The translations under genes were made by a program, and so were the position numbers. A stretch of DNA of 64,000 nt from Candidatus Anaerostipes avistercoris (GTDB taxonomy: Bacteria > Bacillota > Clostridia > Lachnospirales > Lachnospiraceae), in NCBI GenBank assembly GCA_019119895.1, contig DWWD01000016.1, positions 40,379 through 104,378 of the forward strand, in the 5' to 3' direction. Below are positions 1-7,544 of this stretch, one piece after another. Position 1 is the first letter of the stretch; every line of letters begins with the position of its first letter. The notes under the pieces were generated by a model that saw only the letters and a program-made list of their open reading frames with translations, ran no database searches and was not told the DNA's origin.

Positions 1-1092
1 GGAAATGTTGTTCTGGATGTTCTTCAGAATCCATCGATACCGAGTGAGCCGGTCAATGAATTTCAGCCGGCGAGTCTTATGAGAAGGACATTTCTCATAA
101 CAGCGGCAGTATTATGTGCTTTGATTGCGATCGTTTCCTTTATGAAAGATACTGTGAGGAAGCCGAAAGAAGTAGCAAAGAAGCTGGATGCGAAACTTCT
201 GGAGACAATATATCATGAAAAACGGTACAAGACGTGGAAGGCAAGGATTCACCGGAAGAAGTCAGAAGTGCTTCTGACCAACCCTGTCACCAGTTTCCGT
301 TATGTGGAAGATATGAAGAAGCTGGCCCGAAAGGTGCGGAGTCAGATGCAGGAGCATCAGGCAAAAACGCTGATGTTGACCAGTGTGACAGAGGAAGAAG
401 GAAAATCTACAGTGGCAGCTAATCTGGCACTGGCGCTGGCAGAAGAATCTGCGAAAGTTCTTTTGATTGACGCGGATCTGAGAAACCCATCTCAGTATAA
501 GATTTTTGGCATTGACAAAGAAGAAATCAAGCAGTTCGGAGAAGTACTGAATGGAAATCAGAATGTTGAAAATCTGGTCATGTCAGTGAAGAATTCAGAA
601 TTGCTGCTGATCGCGGATACAATGGTGTATCCAAATTCCACTGAGATGATCGCAGCGCCAATTTTCCGAAAGGTGATTGAGTTCTTTAAGGAAAATCTGG
701 ATTACGTTATTATTGATACGCCTCCGATGAATCAGGCCGCGGATGCGGAAGAGCTGGTAGACATCGTAGACGCGTCAATTCTTGTAGTAAAACAGCATAA
801 GGCTCTGGTGAAGGATATTAATGAGGCAATTGACGTGCTCAGATCCGGCGAAGGCGCCATGCTTGGATGTGTTTACAACGATGCATTCCAGGGATTTGCG
901 GAGACAGCGAAAACATACGGTTATAAATACGGATATGGTTATGGCTACGGTTACGGATATGGCTATGGCAGCTATGGCTACGGCTACGGCGGAAAATATG
1001 GTTATGGCTACGGCTACGGAAAACGTGACAGTCAGAAGAAATCCAGATCAAGGAAAAAGAAGGCGGACCAGCAGCAGGAGGATAAGAAATGA
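1..1092 (+). CDS. Wzz/CapB-type bacterial tyrosine autokinase, 5' end outside window
   Basis: The frame is open from base 1, so the ORF-track start at 79 is internal and the true start lies upstream. Visible parts are the end of an extracytoplasmic chain-length (Wzz) domain with a Pro-rich stretch (PSIPSEPV), a transmembrane helix (FLITAAVLCALIAIVSF) and a cytoplasmic BY-kinase domain. The kinase has a Walker A variant EEEGKST, a Walker A' VLLIDADLRNPS and a Walker B YVIIDTPP. The C-terminus is an autophosphorylation-type tyrosine cluster of exceptional length, followed by a Lys/Arg-rich end. BY-kinases of this type control capsule or exopolysaccharide polymerisation at the membrane. The stop overlaps the next kinase gene by ATGA, implying translational coupling. 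The usual PG of the P-loop is replaced by EE, so ATP binding should not be assumed. Confidence 0.88.
   Translation, partial: GNVVLDVLQNPSIPSEPVNEFQPASLMRRTFLITAAVLCALIAIVSFMKDTVRKPKEVAKKLDAKLLETIYHEKRYKTWKARIHRKKSEVLLTNPVTSFRYVEDMKKLARKVRSQMQEHQAKTLMLTSVTEEEGKSTVAANLALALAEESAKVLLIDADLRNPSQYKIFGIDKEEIKQFGEVLNGNQNVENLVMSVKNSELLLIADTMVYPNSTEMIAAPIFRKVIEFFKENLDYVIIDTPPMNQAADAEELVDIVDASILVVKQHKALVKDINEAIDVLRSGEGAMLGCVYNDAFQGFAETAKTYGYKYGYGYGYGYGYGYGSYGYGYGGKYGYGYGYGKRDSQKKSRSRKKKADQQQEDKK
916..1020 (+). repeat. Gly-Tyr codon repeat encoding the kinase tail
   Basis: Thirty-five codons encode alternating Gly-Tyr with 16 tyrosines, interrupted by single Lys and Ser residues. Tyr codons (TAC/TAT) and Gly codons (GGT/GGC/GGA) are mixed, so the DNA is a degenerate hexamer repeat rather than a perfect one. 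This suggests the protein sequence, not only replication slippage, has been selected. Confidence 0.9.
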
Positions 1093-2495
1093 GTGAAAGA
1101 TATAGTGAAAAGAAAGAGGGATTGATCGATATCACCGGTCTGGTCGATGATTTGATCAAGGGCGCATTTCATATGAAATGGCGTTTTCTGATTCTGATTA
1201 TCCTCTGTGCAGGAATTTACTGTGGATATAGGAGAATCACTTATTCCCCGTATTATGAAGCAACATCAACTTTTACGATCAGTGCGAGTATTTCGGCTGA
1301 AGCATCTGATACTTACATGGATAATGCGACAGCCAATCAGATGGCGAAGACATTCCCTTACATTTTGGAAAGCGGAGTTTTGCAGGATGTCATTGCCCAG
1401 GACCTGGGACGCCAGTCTGTACCGGGGAAGATTGAAGCCACGGTAATGGAAAATACGAATTTGTTTACGCTGAAAGTTACGGCGGACGATCCGGATATGG
1501 CAAACAGGATTCTCGAATCTGTAGTGGAAAATTATCCGACTGTGGCAGAGTTCGTCATTGGAAGTTCTCAGCTGACATTGATGGATGAGAGCGGGGTTCC
1601 GGCTTCACCGGCAAATCCTTTCAGCTACCGTCATGAGATTATGATCGGTGCGGTCATAGGAATCGTGCTGTGTATTCTGCTGGATCTGTTATTTGCTCTT
1701 GGTAAGAATACGGTGAAGAAAGAAGAAGATTTCAAGAGGTTGTTCAGTGTTAAGAGCCTTGGTACAATTCCTCATGCCAGATTTCATAAGAGAAGGTCCA
1801 AGGTGCAGGAGCTGATCGTACTGGATAATCCGAGAATTCCAAGGAATTTCCTGGAGGCGGCCAGAACAGTGCGGCGCAGGCTGGAACGTGCGAGTAAGGA
1901 AACCGGAATGAAGTCATTCCTCGTAACCAGCGCCATGCCGGGAGAAGGAAAATCTACAGTTTCTGCCAATATCGCCCTTGCGCTGGCAATGAAAGGACAC
2001 AGCGTGATTCTGGTTGACGCCGATCTTCGAAATCCTTCAACGGCAAAAGTGCTGGGAATGGAAGAGAAGGATATTGGAACTTTGGAAGTCATCAAAGGAG
2101 ATGCTGATATCAAAGATGCGGTTCAGTCGTACAAGGATTCCGGCGTTATGGTATTGGCGGGCTCCACACCGATTCAGGATACATCCAGTGTACTGAGCGG
2201 CGACAATATGAGGACATTTGTCAAGAAACTGGAAGAGCAGGCTGATTTCGTGATCATCGATACACCGCCGAGTGCGCTGTTATCTGACGCGGCCATCGTA
2301 GCGCAGTATGTAGATGGAGCGGTCTTTGTTGTCCGTCAGGATTACACAGAAATTGACAGAATTCTGGATGGTATGGAAATCTTGTCCGGTTCCGGTGTTG
2401 AGATTAAAGGATGTATTTTGAACGATGCGGATGTAAATGTGGCAGAGTCCAGCCGGTATGGACATGGATATCACACGAAAGCGGAAACGGCATAA
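1089..2495 (+). CDS. Wzz/CapB-type tyrosine autokinase, second copy
   Basis: A full-length fused polysaccharide co-polymerase and BY-kinase of 468 aa. It has TM1 around residues 31-47, an extracytoplasmic Wzz region to about 180 ending in a Pro-containing segment (PASPANPF), TM2 around 184-203, then a kinase domain with canonical Walker A (SAMPGEGKST, ~281-290), Walker A' (VILVDADLRNPS) and Walker B (DFVIIDTPPS). The C-terminal tyrosine cluster is minimal (SSRYGHGYH), unlike the preceding gene. The start ATG overlaps the upstream stop. Many Firmicutes split this protein into a membrane activator (CapA) and kinase (CapB); here the two are fused. It likely regulates length or export of a surface polysaccharide made by genes upstream of the window. 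Confidence 0.9.
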   Translation: MSERYSEKKEGLIDITGLVDDLIKGAFHMKWRFLILIILCAGIYCGYRRITYSPYYEATSTFTISASISAEASDTYMDNATANQMAKTFPYILESGVLQDVIAQDLGRQSVPGKIEATVMENTNLFTLKVTADDPDMANRILESVVENYPTVAEFVIGSSQLTLMDESGVPASPANPFSYRHEIMIGAVIGIVLCILLDLLFALGKNTVKKEEDFKRLFSVKSLGTIPHARFHKRRSKVQELIVLDNPRIPRNFLEAARTVRRRLERASKETGMKSFLVTSAMPGEGKSTVSANIALALAMKGHSVILVDADLRNPSTAKVLGMEEKDIGTLEVIKGDADIKDAVQSYKDSGVMVLAGSTPIQDTSSVLSGDNMRTFVKKLEEQADFVIIDTPPSALLSDAAIVAQYVDGAVFVVRQDYTEIDRILDGMEILSGSGVEIKGCILNDADVNVAESSRYGHGYHTKAETA

Positions 2496-2519
2496 GATTT
2501 AAGAGAGAAGGAGTAACAT

Positions 2520-3431
2520 TTGTACGATTTTATTATTAACCCTGCGGCACGTTCCGGCATGGGAAAAAGAACATGGAAAAAGGTGAAAAAGATTCTTCTG
2601 AAGCATCAGATAGATTTTCGCGAATTTTATACGAAAGGAGCGGGAGACGCCGGGAGAATCGCAGCAAAAGTAACATCCGGTTCGATGCCGGTGCATCTTG
2701 TCCTGATCGGAGGGGACGGAACTCTTCACGAGATGGTATCCGGCATTAAAAACTGGCAGCATGTTTCTGTTGGTTATATTCCGGTAGGATCCGGGAATGA
2801 TTTTGCCAGAGGCATGGGATGGAAAAGGTCGCCTGTCCGTCAGGCTGAGAATATTCTGAGGCCCGGAGAGACCTGGAATATGGACTGTGGAAAGGTGAAG
2901 ACAGAACGGGGAGAAGGCCGTTTTATGGTAAGTGCCGGAATCGGATATGACGCAGGTATCTGCTGGAGAGTCAATCATTCCAGATTAAAGACTATTCTGA
3001 ATCATATGAGGATAGGTAAACTTACATATCTGCTTTTGGGGGCATGGGAAATCCTGCTGTCAAAAGGATTCCGGGGTGAGCTGGAGTTAGACGGCTGCCG
3101 GAAAGTCTTTTTGAGAGATATTCTTTTCTGCTCCGTACATAATCTTCCGTATGAGGGCGGAGGAGTGCCGTTCTGCCCGAAGGCAGATCCGATGGATGGA
3201 AAACTGGATGTATGCGTTATATCAAGGGTTCCGAAACATAAGCTTCCGGTACTGCTTGTGCAGGCACTGAAAGGAAAACATATAAAATACCGCGGCGTGC
3301 ATGTATACCGCTGCAAAGAAGTGAAAATTCATGCAGGGACACCTCAGTATTTCCATATGGATGGAGAAGTCATTGGAAAAGTTCGAAAAGTAAAGATTAA
3401 CGTGGAGAAGGGTAAAGTACATATGTTGTAA
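2520..3431 (+). CDS. Diacylglycerol/lipid kinase family protein (YegS/DgkB-like)
   Basis: Belongs to the DAGK catalytic family: N-terminal DFIINPAARSG, the nucleotide-binding GGDGTLHE loop around residues 63-70, and a GSGNDFARG motif. At 303 aa it has the normal length of soluble bacterial lipid kinases. These phosphorylate diacylglycerol or related lipids at the membrane surface. Start is TTG, chosen because AAGGAG sits 6 nt upstream and no in-frame ATG fits the family N-terminus. It follows the tyrosine kinase gene by 24 nt and may be cotranscribed. The exact lipid substrate cannot be read from the sequence. Confidence 0.88.
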   Translation: MYDFIINPAARSGMGKRTWKKVKKILLKHQIDFREFYTKGAGDAGRIAAKVTSGSMPVHLVLIGGDGTLHEMVSGIKNWQHVSVGYIPVGSGNDFARGMGWKRSPVRQAENILRPGETWNMDCGKVKTERGEGRFMVSAGIGYDAGICWRVNHSRLKTILNHMRIGKLTYLLLGAWEILLSKGFRGELELDGCRKVFLRDILFCSVHNLPYEGGGVPFCPKADPMDGKLDVCVISRVPKHKLPVLLVQALKGKHIKYRGVHVYRCKEVKIHAGTPQYFHMDGEVIGKVRKVKINVEKGKVHML

Positions 3432-3460
3432 AATGCAGTTTTGACTGTATTGAGAAAATC

Positions 3461-3492
3461 AGAAAGAACGTCTGGAGACAGGCGTTCTTTCT
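3461..3492 (+). terminator. Hairpin after lipid kinase gene
   Basis: A perfect 10-bp inverted repeat (AGAAAGAACG / CGTTCTTTCT) lies 30 nt after the lipid kinase stop. There is no long T tract, so termination strength is uncertain. Confidence 0.45.
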
Positions 3493-3512
3493 GCGTAATA
3501 AGCCTGGAGAAC

Positions 3513-3557
3513 AGGCAGGGCGGACTAATTCCGGGCCCTGCCTGTGCTTTTCCTTTT
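3513..3557 (+). terminator. Intrinsic terminator overlapping the 3' end of the convergent lacI gene
   Basis: Stem AGGCAGGGC / GCCCTGCCT followed by a T-rich run (gtgcttttcctttt) on the + strand. It lies inside the last codons of the convergent LacI-family gene, so the two convergent units share this sequence. Confidence 0.65.
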
Positions 3558-4604
3558 AATGATAAAGGGTTCAAATTCCAGATTGGTGACGAATCCTCTC
3601 GGCTGGTTCTTAGTCTTGGAATCTCTCAGCCGGGCGATGATATCCACAGCTTCCCGGCCTTTGGCTTCAATGGAGTGTTCCACAGTGGTCAGAGAAATTC
3701 GGTTCATGGATGCCATAGGAACGTTGTCAAAACCGCAGACGGAGAAATCTGACGGAACCCGGTATTTCATTTCGTAGAGAGCGTCAAGGATACCGATGGC
3801 CACCATGTCGTTATATCCGACAAAGGCGGTGGAATCCGTTCCCTCCATCAGAATCTGTTTCGTAAGATTGAATCCGGAAGAGTATTCCAGAAGGTTTGGC
3901 GACAGAAGATTGTATTCGCCGGAGGAGAGGGAACGCAGGGTGACGCAGTTGTCTCCCAGACCATAATCTTCAAAGGCCCGGCACAGCCCTTCGTATCTCT
4001 TGGACCGGGAACGCTCGACACTGCTGATCGGAGTGGAAATATAAGTGATTTTTTTGTGTCCCAGGGAAATCAGATGTTCCGCCACCAGATATGCTGGTTT
4101 CGTACTGCTGACATGAATGGAGTCGAAGACAATCTCATCGTTCTTATCCCCGATGTTTACAATCGGGAGGAGTTTGGACATTTTATTTACTTCCGGAAGG
4201 AAAGAAGTCGGGTACAGATAGACAATGCCGGCGACTTCCAGATCCCGTTTCAGCATGTCCAGATAATACTGCTCTGTGCTTGGATTACGGAGAGTCGGAG
4301 CGATAAAAGTCAGATAGCCGTAATCGTGAGCTCGTTCTGTAATAGAATGAATCAATATGGTATAATAGTGGTTGGATAAAAACGGACACATGATAACGAT
4401 AACCTCGGACAATGAATGTTCCGGGGCTGCAGCAGTCTGCTTTTTTTGATAACCTAATTCCTGAGCGGCCATCAGAACCCTCTGCCGGGTTTCCTCGGTG
4501 AAGGAAACGCCGGGTTTCTGATTGAGGATCATGGAAACGGCCGATTGGGAAACATTTGCGTGTTGAGCGATATCTTTTGTGGTAACTTTCTTTTTTTTGC
4601 CCAT
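3525..4604 (-). CDS. LacI family transcriptional regulator
   Basis: 359 aa with an N-terminal LacI helix-turn-helix (TTKDIAQHANVSQSAVSMIL, ~8-27) and a periplasmic-binding-protein-like effector domain (VCGFDNVPMASMNRISLTTVEHS near the C-terminus). It should bind operator DNA and respond to a sugar or sugar phosphate. It is transcribed away from the transaldolase/transketolase operon, with a 342-bp shared control region that contains candidate operators, so it probably regulates that operon and perhaps itself. RBS is GGAGGC upstream of ATG. The effector is unknown. Confidence 0.9.
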   Translation of the reverse strand: MGKKKKVTTKDIAQHANVSQSAVSMILNQKPGVSFTEETRQRVLMAAQELGYQKKQTAAAPEHSLSEVIVIMCPFLSNHYYTILIHSITERAHDYGYLTFIAPTLRNPSTEQYYLDMLKRDLEVAGIVYLYPTSFLPEVNKMSKLLPIVNIGDKNDEIVFDSIHVSSTKPAYLVAEHLISLGHKKITYISTPISSVERSRSKRYEGLCRAFEDYGLGDNCVTLRSLSSGEYNLLSPNLLEYSSGFNLTKQILMEGTDSTAFVGYNDMVAIGILDALYEMKYRVPSDFSVCGFDNVPMASMNRISLTTVEHSIEAKGREAVDIIARLRDSKTKNQPRGFVTNLEFEPFIIKRKSTGRARN

Positions 4605-4806
4605 AACAGCCTCCTAATCAAAATTATTTTAATTAATTAATTGTTGTTAATAATACATAAAAATATTACTAATATAATATGGAAATTATTAATAAAACTA
4701 TGTTTATCATACCACAGAAAGGACGGAAAATACAGAGAAATCCGCTGTTTCTGCAGACAGAAATTTTGTACTGACCGAGGTGGAAAAAGAGAAAAAAATC
4801 CGGTTT

Positions 4807-4831
4807 ATTAATATTTTTTGAAAATATTAAT
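4807..4831. promoter_or_regulatory. Perfect 11-bp palindrome in lacI/tal intergenic region
   Basis: ATTAATATTTT-TTG-AAAATATTAAT is a perfect inverted repeat about 40 bp upstream of the tal -35 box. It could be an operator or only AT-rich fortuitous symmetry. The remaining part of 4605-4946 is AT-rich and carries no plausible gene. Confidence 0.4.
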
Positions 4832-4871
4832 GAATTCGTGGAAATGTTGGAAAATCGCGGTCTCCGGGCGT

Positions 4872-4909
4872 TTGACAAGGTACCAGATCCATGCTTTAAT
4901 GGTACCAGA
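4872..4909 (+). promoter_or_regulatory. tal-tkt promoter with repeated GGTACCAGA operator candidates
   Basis: TTGACA (4872-4877), a 17-bp spacer, and TTTAAT (4895-4900) form a near-consensus vegetative promoter. The 9-mer GGTACCAGA occurs at 4879-4887 between the boxes and again at 4901-4909 over the start region, 22 bp apart (about two helical turns). Each contains the palindrome GGTACC. The placement is ideal for repression by the divergent LacI protein. Confidence 0.7.
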
Positions 4910-4946
4910 AACCAAACGAAGCCATATTTTTTAGGAGGAAAAGAAC

Positions 4947-5603
4947 ATGAGATTTTTTGTAGACACAGCAGATGTAGATCAGATCAGAAAAGCAAATGAT
5001 ATGGGAGTTATTTGTGGAGTAACAACAAACCCATCCTTAATCGCAAAATCAGGAAGACAGTTTGAGGACGTTATCAAAGAGATTACTTCAATCGTAGACG
5101 GCCCGATCAGCGGAGAAGTAAAAGCAACAACAACAGATGCAGAAGGAATGATCAAAGAAGGAAGAGAAATTGCAAAAATCCACAAGAACATGGTAGTTAA
5201 GATCCCTACAACTATCGAAGGATTAAAAGCAACAAAAGTATTATCTTCTGAGGGAATCAAGACAAATCTTACTTTGATCTTTAATCCGAACCAGGCATTA
5301 CTGGCAGCAAGAGCCGGTGCAGCTTACGTATCTCCTTTCCTTGGCAGATTAGATGATATTTCTCAGAACGGATTAGACCTGATCGCAGACATCAAAGAAA
5401 TCTTTGATATGGCAGGAGATATCGATACAGAAATCATCTGCGCAAGTGTCCGCAATCCAATCCATGTTATGGAATGTGCAAAAATGGGTGCAGATATTGC
5501 TACAGTGCCGTATAATGTATTTGAGCAGATGATGAAACATCCTCTGACAGATCAGGGAATTGAAAAATTCCAGGCAGATTATAAGGCAGTATTTGGAGAA
5601 TAA
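4947..5603 (+). CDS. Transaldolase (small, FSA/TalC subfamily)
   Basis: 218 aa member of the short transaldolase/fructose-6-phosphate aldolase family: [10 protein letters not shown] start, [13 protein letters not shown], and the Schiff-base lysine K85 in VVKIPTT. It transfers a dihydroxyacetone unit between sugar phosphates in the cytosolic pentose phosphate pathway. At position 131, where E. coli FSA has the Tyr linked to aldolase activity, this protein has Phe (SPFLGR), as true transaldolases do. Automatic annotation as fructose-6-phosphate aldolase is therefore probably misleading. It is the first gene of an operon with the two transketolase halves, which supports transaldolase. RBS is AGGAGG. 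Confidence 0.87.
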   Translation: MRFFVDTADVDQIRKANDMGVICGVTTNPSLIAKSGRQFEDVIKEITSIVDGPISGEVKATTTDAEGMIKEGREIAKIHKNMVVKIPTTIEGLKATKVLSSEGIKTNLTLIFNPNQALLAARAGAAYVSPFLGRLDDISQNGLDLIADIKEIFDMAGDIDTEIICASVRNPIHVMECAKMGADIATVPYNVFEQMMKHPLTDQGIEKFQADYKAVFGE

Positions 5604-5621
5604 GAAAGGGTGGTAAATATC

Positions 5622-6443
5622 ATGACAACCGCAGAATTAAAGAAGACGGCAAATGAAGTCCGCAAAGACATTATCAAAGCAACACATGCTGCAAAATCAG
5701 GACATCCGGGCGGCTCACTGTCAGCGGCAGACGTGTTCACTTACTTATATTTTGTAGAGATGAACATTGATCCGGAAAATCCGAAAGATGAAAACAGAGA
5801 TCGTTTTGTTTTATCCAAGGGACATGTGGCTCCTGGATATTACTCAACACTTGCAGAGAGAGGATACTTCCCGAAAGAAGATCTTCTCACATTAAGACAT
5901 ATTGATTCATATCTGCAGGGACATCCGGATATGAAGAAGATTCCGGGTGTAGATATGTCCAGCGGTTCTCTGGGACAGGGAATCTCAGCAGCAGTTGGTA
6001 TGGCGCTGGCTGCAAAGTTAAAAAACAAAGATTACCGTACATACACGCTTCTCGGCGACGGAGAGATTCAGGAGGGGCAGGTATGGGAAGCTGCCATGTT
6101 CGCAGGAGCAAGAAAGCTGGATAATCTGGTAGTGATCGTGGATAACAACGGACTTCAGATCGATGGAAAGATTGAGGACGTATGCTCACCATATCCGATT
6201 GGTGAAAAATTTGCTGCATTTAATTTCAATGTAGTTGAGATTGATGGACATGATTTTGATCAGATTGCAGACGCATTCAAACAGGCAAAAGAGTGCAAGG
6301 GAAAACCAACCGCAATCATCATGAAGACGATCAAAGGAAAAGGTGTATCCTTTATGGAAAACCAGGCTTCATGGCATGGTTCCGCACCGAACGATGAACA
6401 ATGTGAACAGGCACTGAAAGATTTAGAAAAGGTGGGCGAGTAA
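5622..6443 (+). CDS. Transketolase, N-terminal (TPP-binding) subunit
   Basis: First half of a split transketolase: KSGHPGGSLSAADV near the N-terminus, then the thiamine pyrophosphate motif beginning GDGEIQEGQVWEAA and ending in IVDNN. About 273 aa from ATG 5622, which has AAAGGGTGG 9-15 nt upstream; the ORF-track GTG at 5610 lies within that RBS. It needs the downstream subunit to form the active enzyme that moves two-carbon units between ketose and aldose phosphates. It follows tal by 18 nt. Confidence 0.93.
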   Translation: MTTAELKKTANEVRKDIIKATHAAKSGHPGGSLSAADVFTYLYFVEMNIDPENPKDENRDRFVLSKGHVAPGYYSTLAERGYFPKEDLLTLRHIDSYLQGHPDMKKIPGVDMSSGSLGQGISAAVGMALAAKLKNKDYRTYTLLGDGEIQEGQVWEAAMFAGARKLDNLVVIVDNNGLQIDGKIEDVCSPYPIGEKFAAFNFNVVEIDGHDFDQIADAFKQAKECKGKPTAIIMKTIKGKGVSFMENQASWHGSAPNDEQCEQALKDLEKVGE

Positions 6444-6444
6444 G

Positions 6445-7386
6445 ATGGCAGATGTAAAGAAGATTGCAACAAGAGAAAGCTATGGAAATGCTTTAGTAGA
6501 ATTAGGAAAAGAAAATCCTGATATTGTAGTTCTGGATGCCGATCTGGCCGCTGCAACAAAGACAGGCGTGTTCAAGAAGGAATTTCCGGAGAGACATATT
6601 GACTGTGGAATCGCAGAGTGCAACATGGTCGGAATCGGAGCAGGACTTGCCGCAGCAGGCATGATTCCTTTTGTCAGCAGTTTTGCTATGTTTGCGGCAG
6701 GACGTGCTTTTGAGCAGGTAAGAAACTCTGTGGGATATCCTCATCTGAATGTAAAAATCGGAGCAACGCACGGTGGAATTTCCGTTGGAGAAGACGGAGC
6801 AACCCATCAGTGCTGCGAGGATATTGCGTTAATGCGCACGATTCCTGGAATGACAGTCATCGTTCCTTCCGATGATGTGGAAGCAAAGGCAGCTGTAAAA
6901 GCAGCAGCGGAAATGGAAGGACCGGTTTATATGAGATTCGGACGTCTGGCTGTTCCAGTGATCAACGACACAGCAGATTACAAGTTTGAAATCGGAAAGG
7001 GTACTGTATTAAAAGAAGGTGCTGATGTGGCAATTATTGCCAACGGACTCTGCGTTGCGGAAGCACTGGAAGCAGCAAAGAAACTGGAAGCAGACGGAAT
7101 CAATGCCAAAGTCATCAATATGGCAACTGTAAAACCACTGGATGAGGAACTGGTTCTGGAAGCAGCGAAAGAAACAGGAAAGGTTGTTACAGTAGAAGAG
7201 CACTCTGTCATCGGCGGGCTTGGAAGCGCTGTATGTGATGTGCTGTCTGAGAAACTTCCTACACCTGTATTAAAGATTGGTGTGAATGATGTATTCGGAC
7301 ATTCCGGACCGGCAGTCGAACTGATCAAAGAGTTCGGACTTGACGGAGACAGCATCGCTCAGAAAGTAAAAGATTTTGTAAAATAA
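6445..7386 (+). CDS. Transketolase, C-terminal (pyrimidine-binding) subunit
   Basis: 313 aa second half of the split transketolase, with a Pyr domain (DADLAAATKTGVF, GIAECNMVGIGAGLA) and C-terminal transketolase domain (VTVEEHSVIGGLGSAV). One base separates it from the N-terminal subunit's stop, so the two are translationally coupled and probably made in equal amounts. Together with transaldolase it interconverts pentose and hexose phosphates without the oxidative branch. A terminator follows directly. Confidence 0.93.
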   Translation: MADVKKIATRESYGNALVELGKENPDIVVLDADLAAATKTGVFKKEFPERHIDCGIAECNMVGIGAGLAAAGMIPFVSSFAMFAAGRAFEQVRNSVGYPHLNVKIGATHGGISVGEDGATHQCCEDIALMRTIPGMTVIVPSDDVEAKAAVKAAAEMEGPVYMRFGRLAVPVINDTADYKFEIGKGTVLKEGADVAIIANGLCVAEALEAAKKLEADGINAKVINMATVKPLDEELVLEAAKETGKVVTVEEHSVIGGLGSAVCDVLSEKLPTPVLKIGVNDVFGHSGPAVELIKEFGLDGDSIAQKVKDFVK

Positions 7387-7413
7387 ACAGAAAGTCTCAT
7401 TTACGTTTTATAA

Positions 7414-7458
7414 GACGGAGCATATCTGCGGGAAAGCGGGTATGCTCCGTCTGCGTTT
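7414..7458 (+). terminator. Terminator of the tal-tkt operon
   Basis: 11-bp perfect stem GACGGAGCATA / TATGCTCCGTC with a 16-nt loop, followed by tgcgttt. Confidence 0.7.
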
Positions 7459-7491
7459 ATGAGATAAACCTGGAAATTTTCGCCTGTTCGA

Positions 7492-7521
7492 TTGGACGGG
7501 ATATAAAAAATCAGGTATAGT
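7492..7521 (+). promoter_or_regulatory. Probable promoter of ribokinase gene
   Basis: TTGGAC (7492-7497), 18-bp spacer, TATAGT (7516-7521), 23 nt upstream of the start codon's ATG. Confidence 0.5.
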
Positions 7522-7544
7522 AGAAGAAAAAAGGAGGACGGTCA

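Noticed and set aside
916-1020. CRISPR-like or mobile repeat
   Set aside because: It is an in-frame hexameric coding repeat within the kinase tail, without spacers.
839-1159. Minus-strand 106-aa ORF rich in Ser/His/Arg
   Set aside because: Antisense shadow of the Gly-Tyr repeat region; no start signals.
4947-5603. Name fructose-6-phosphate aldolase (fsa)
   Set aside because: Phe at position 131 and linkage to transketolase favour transaldolase.
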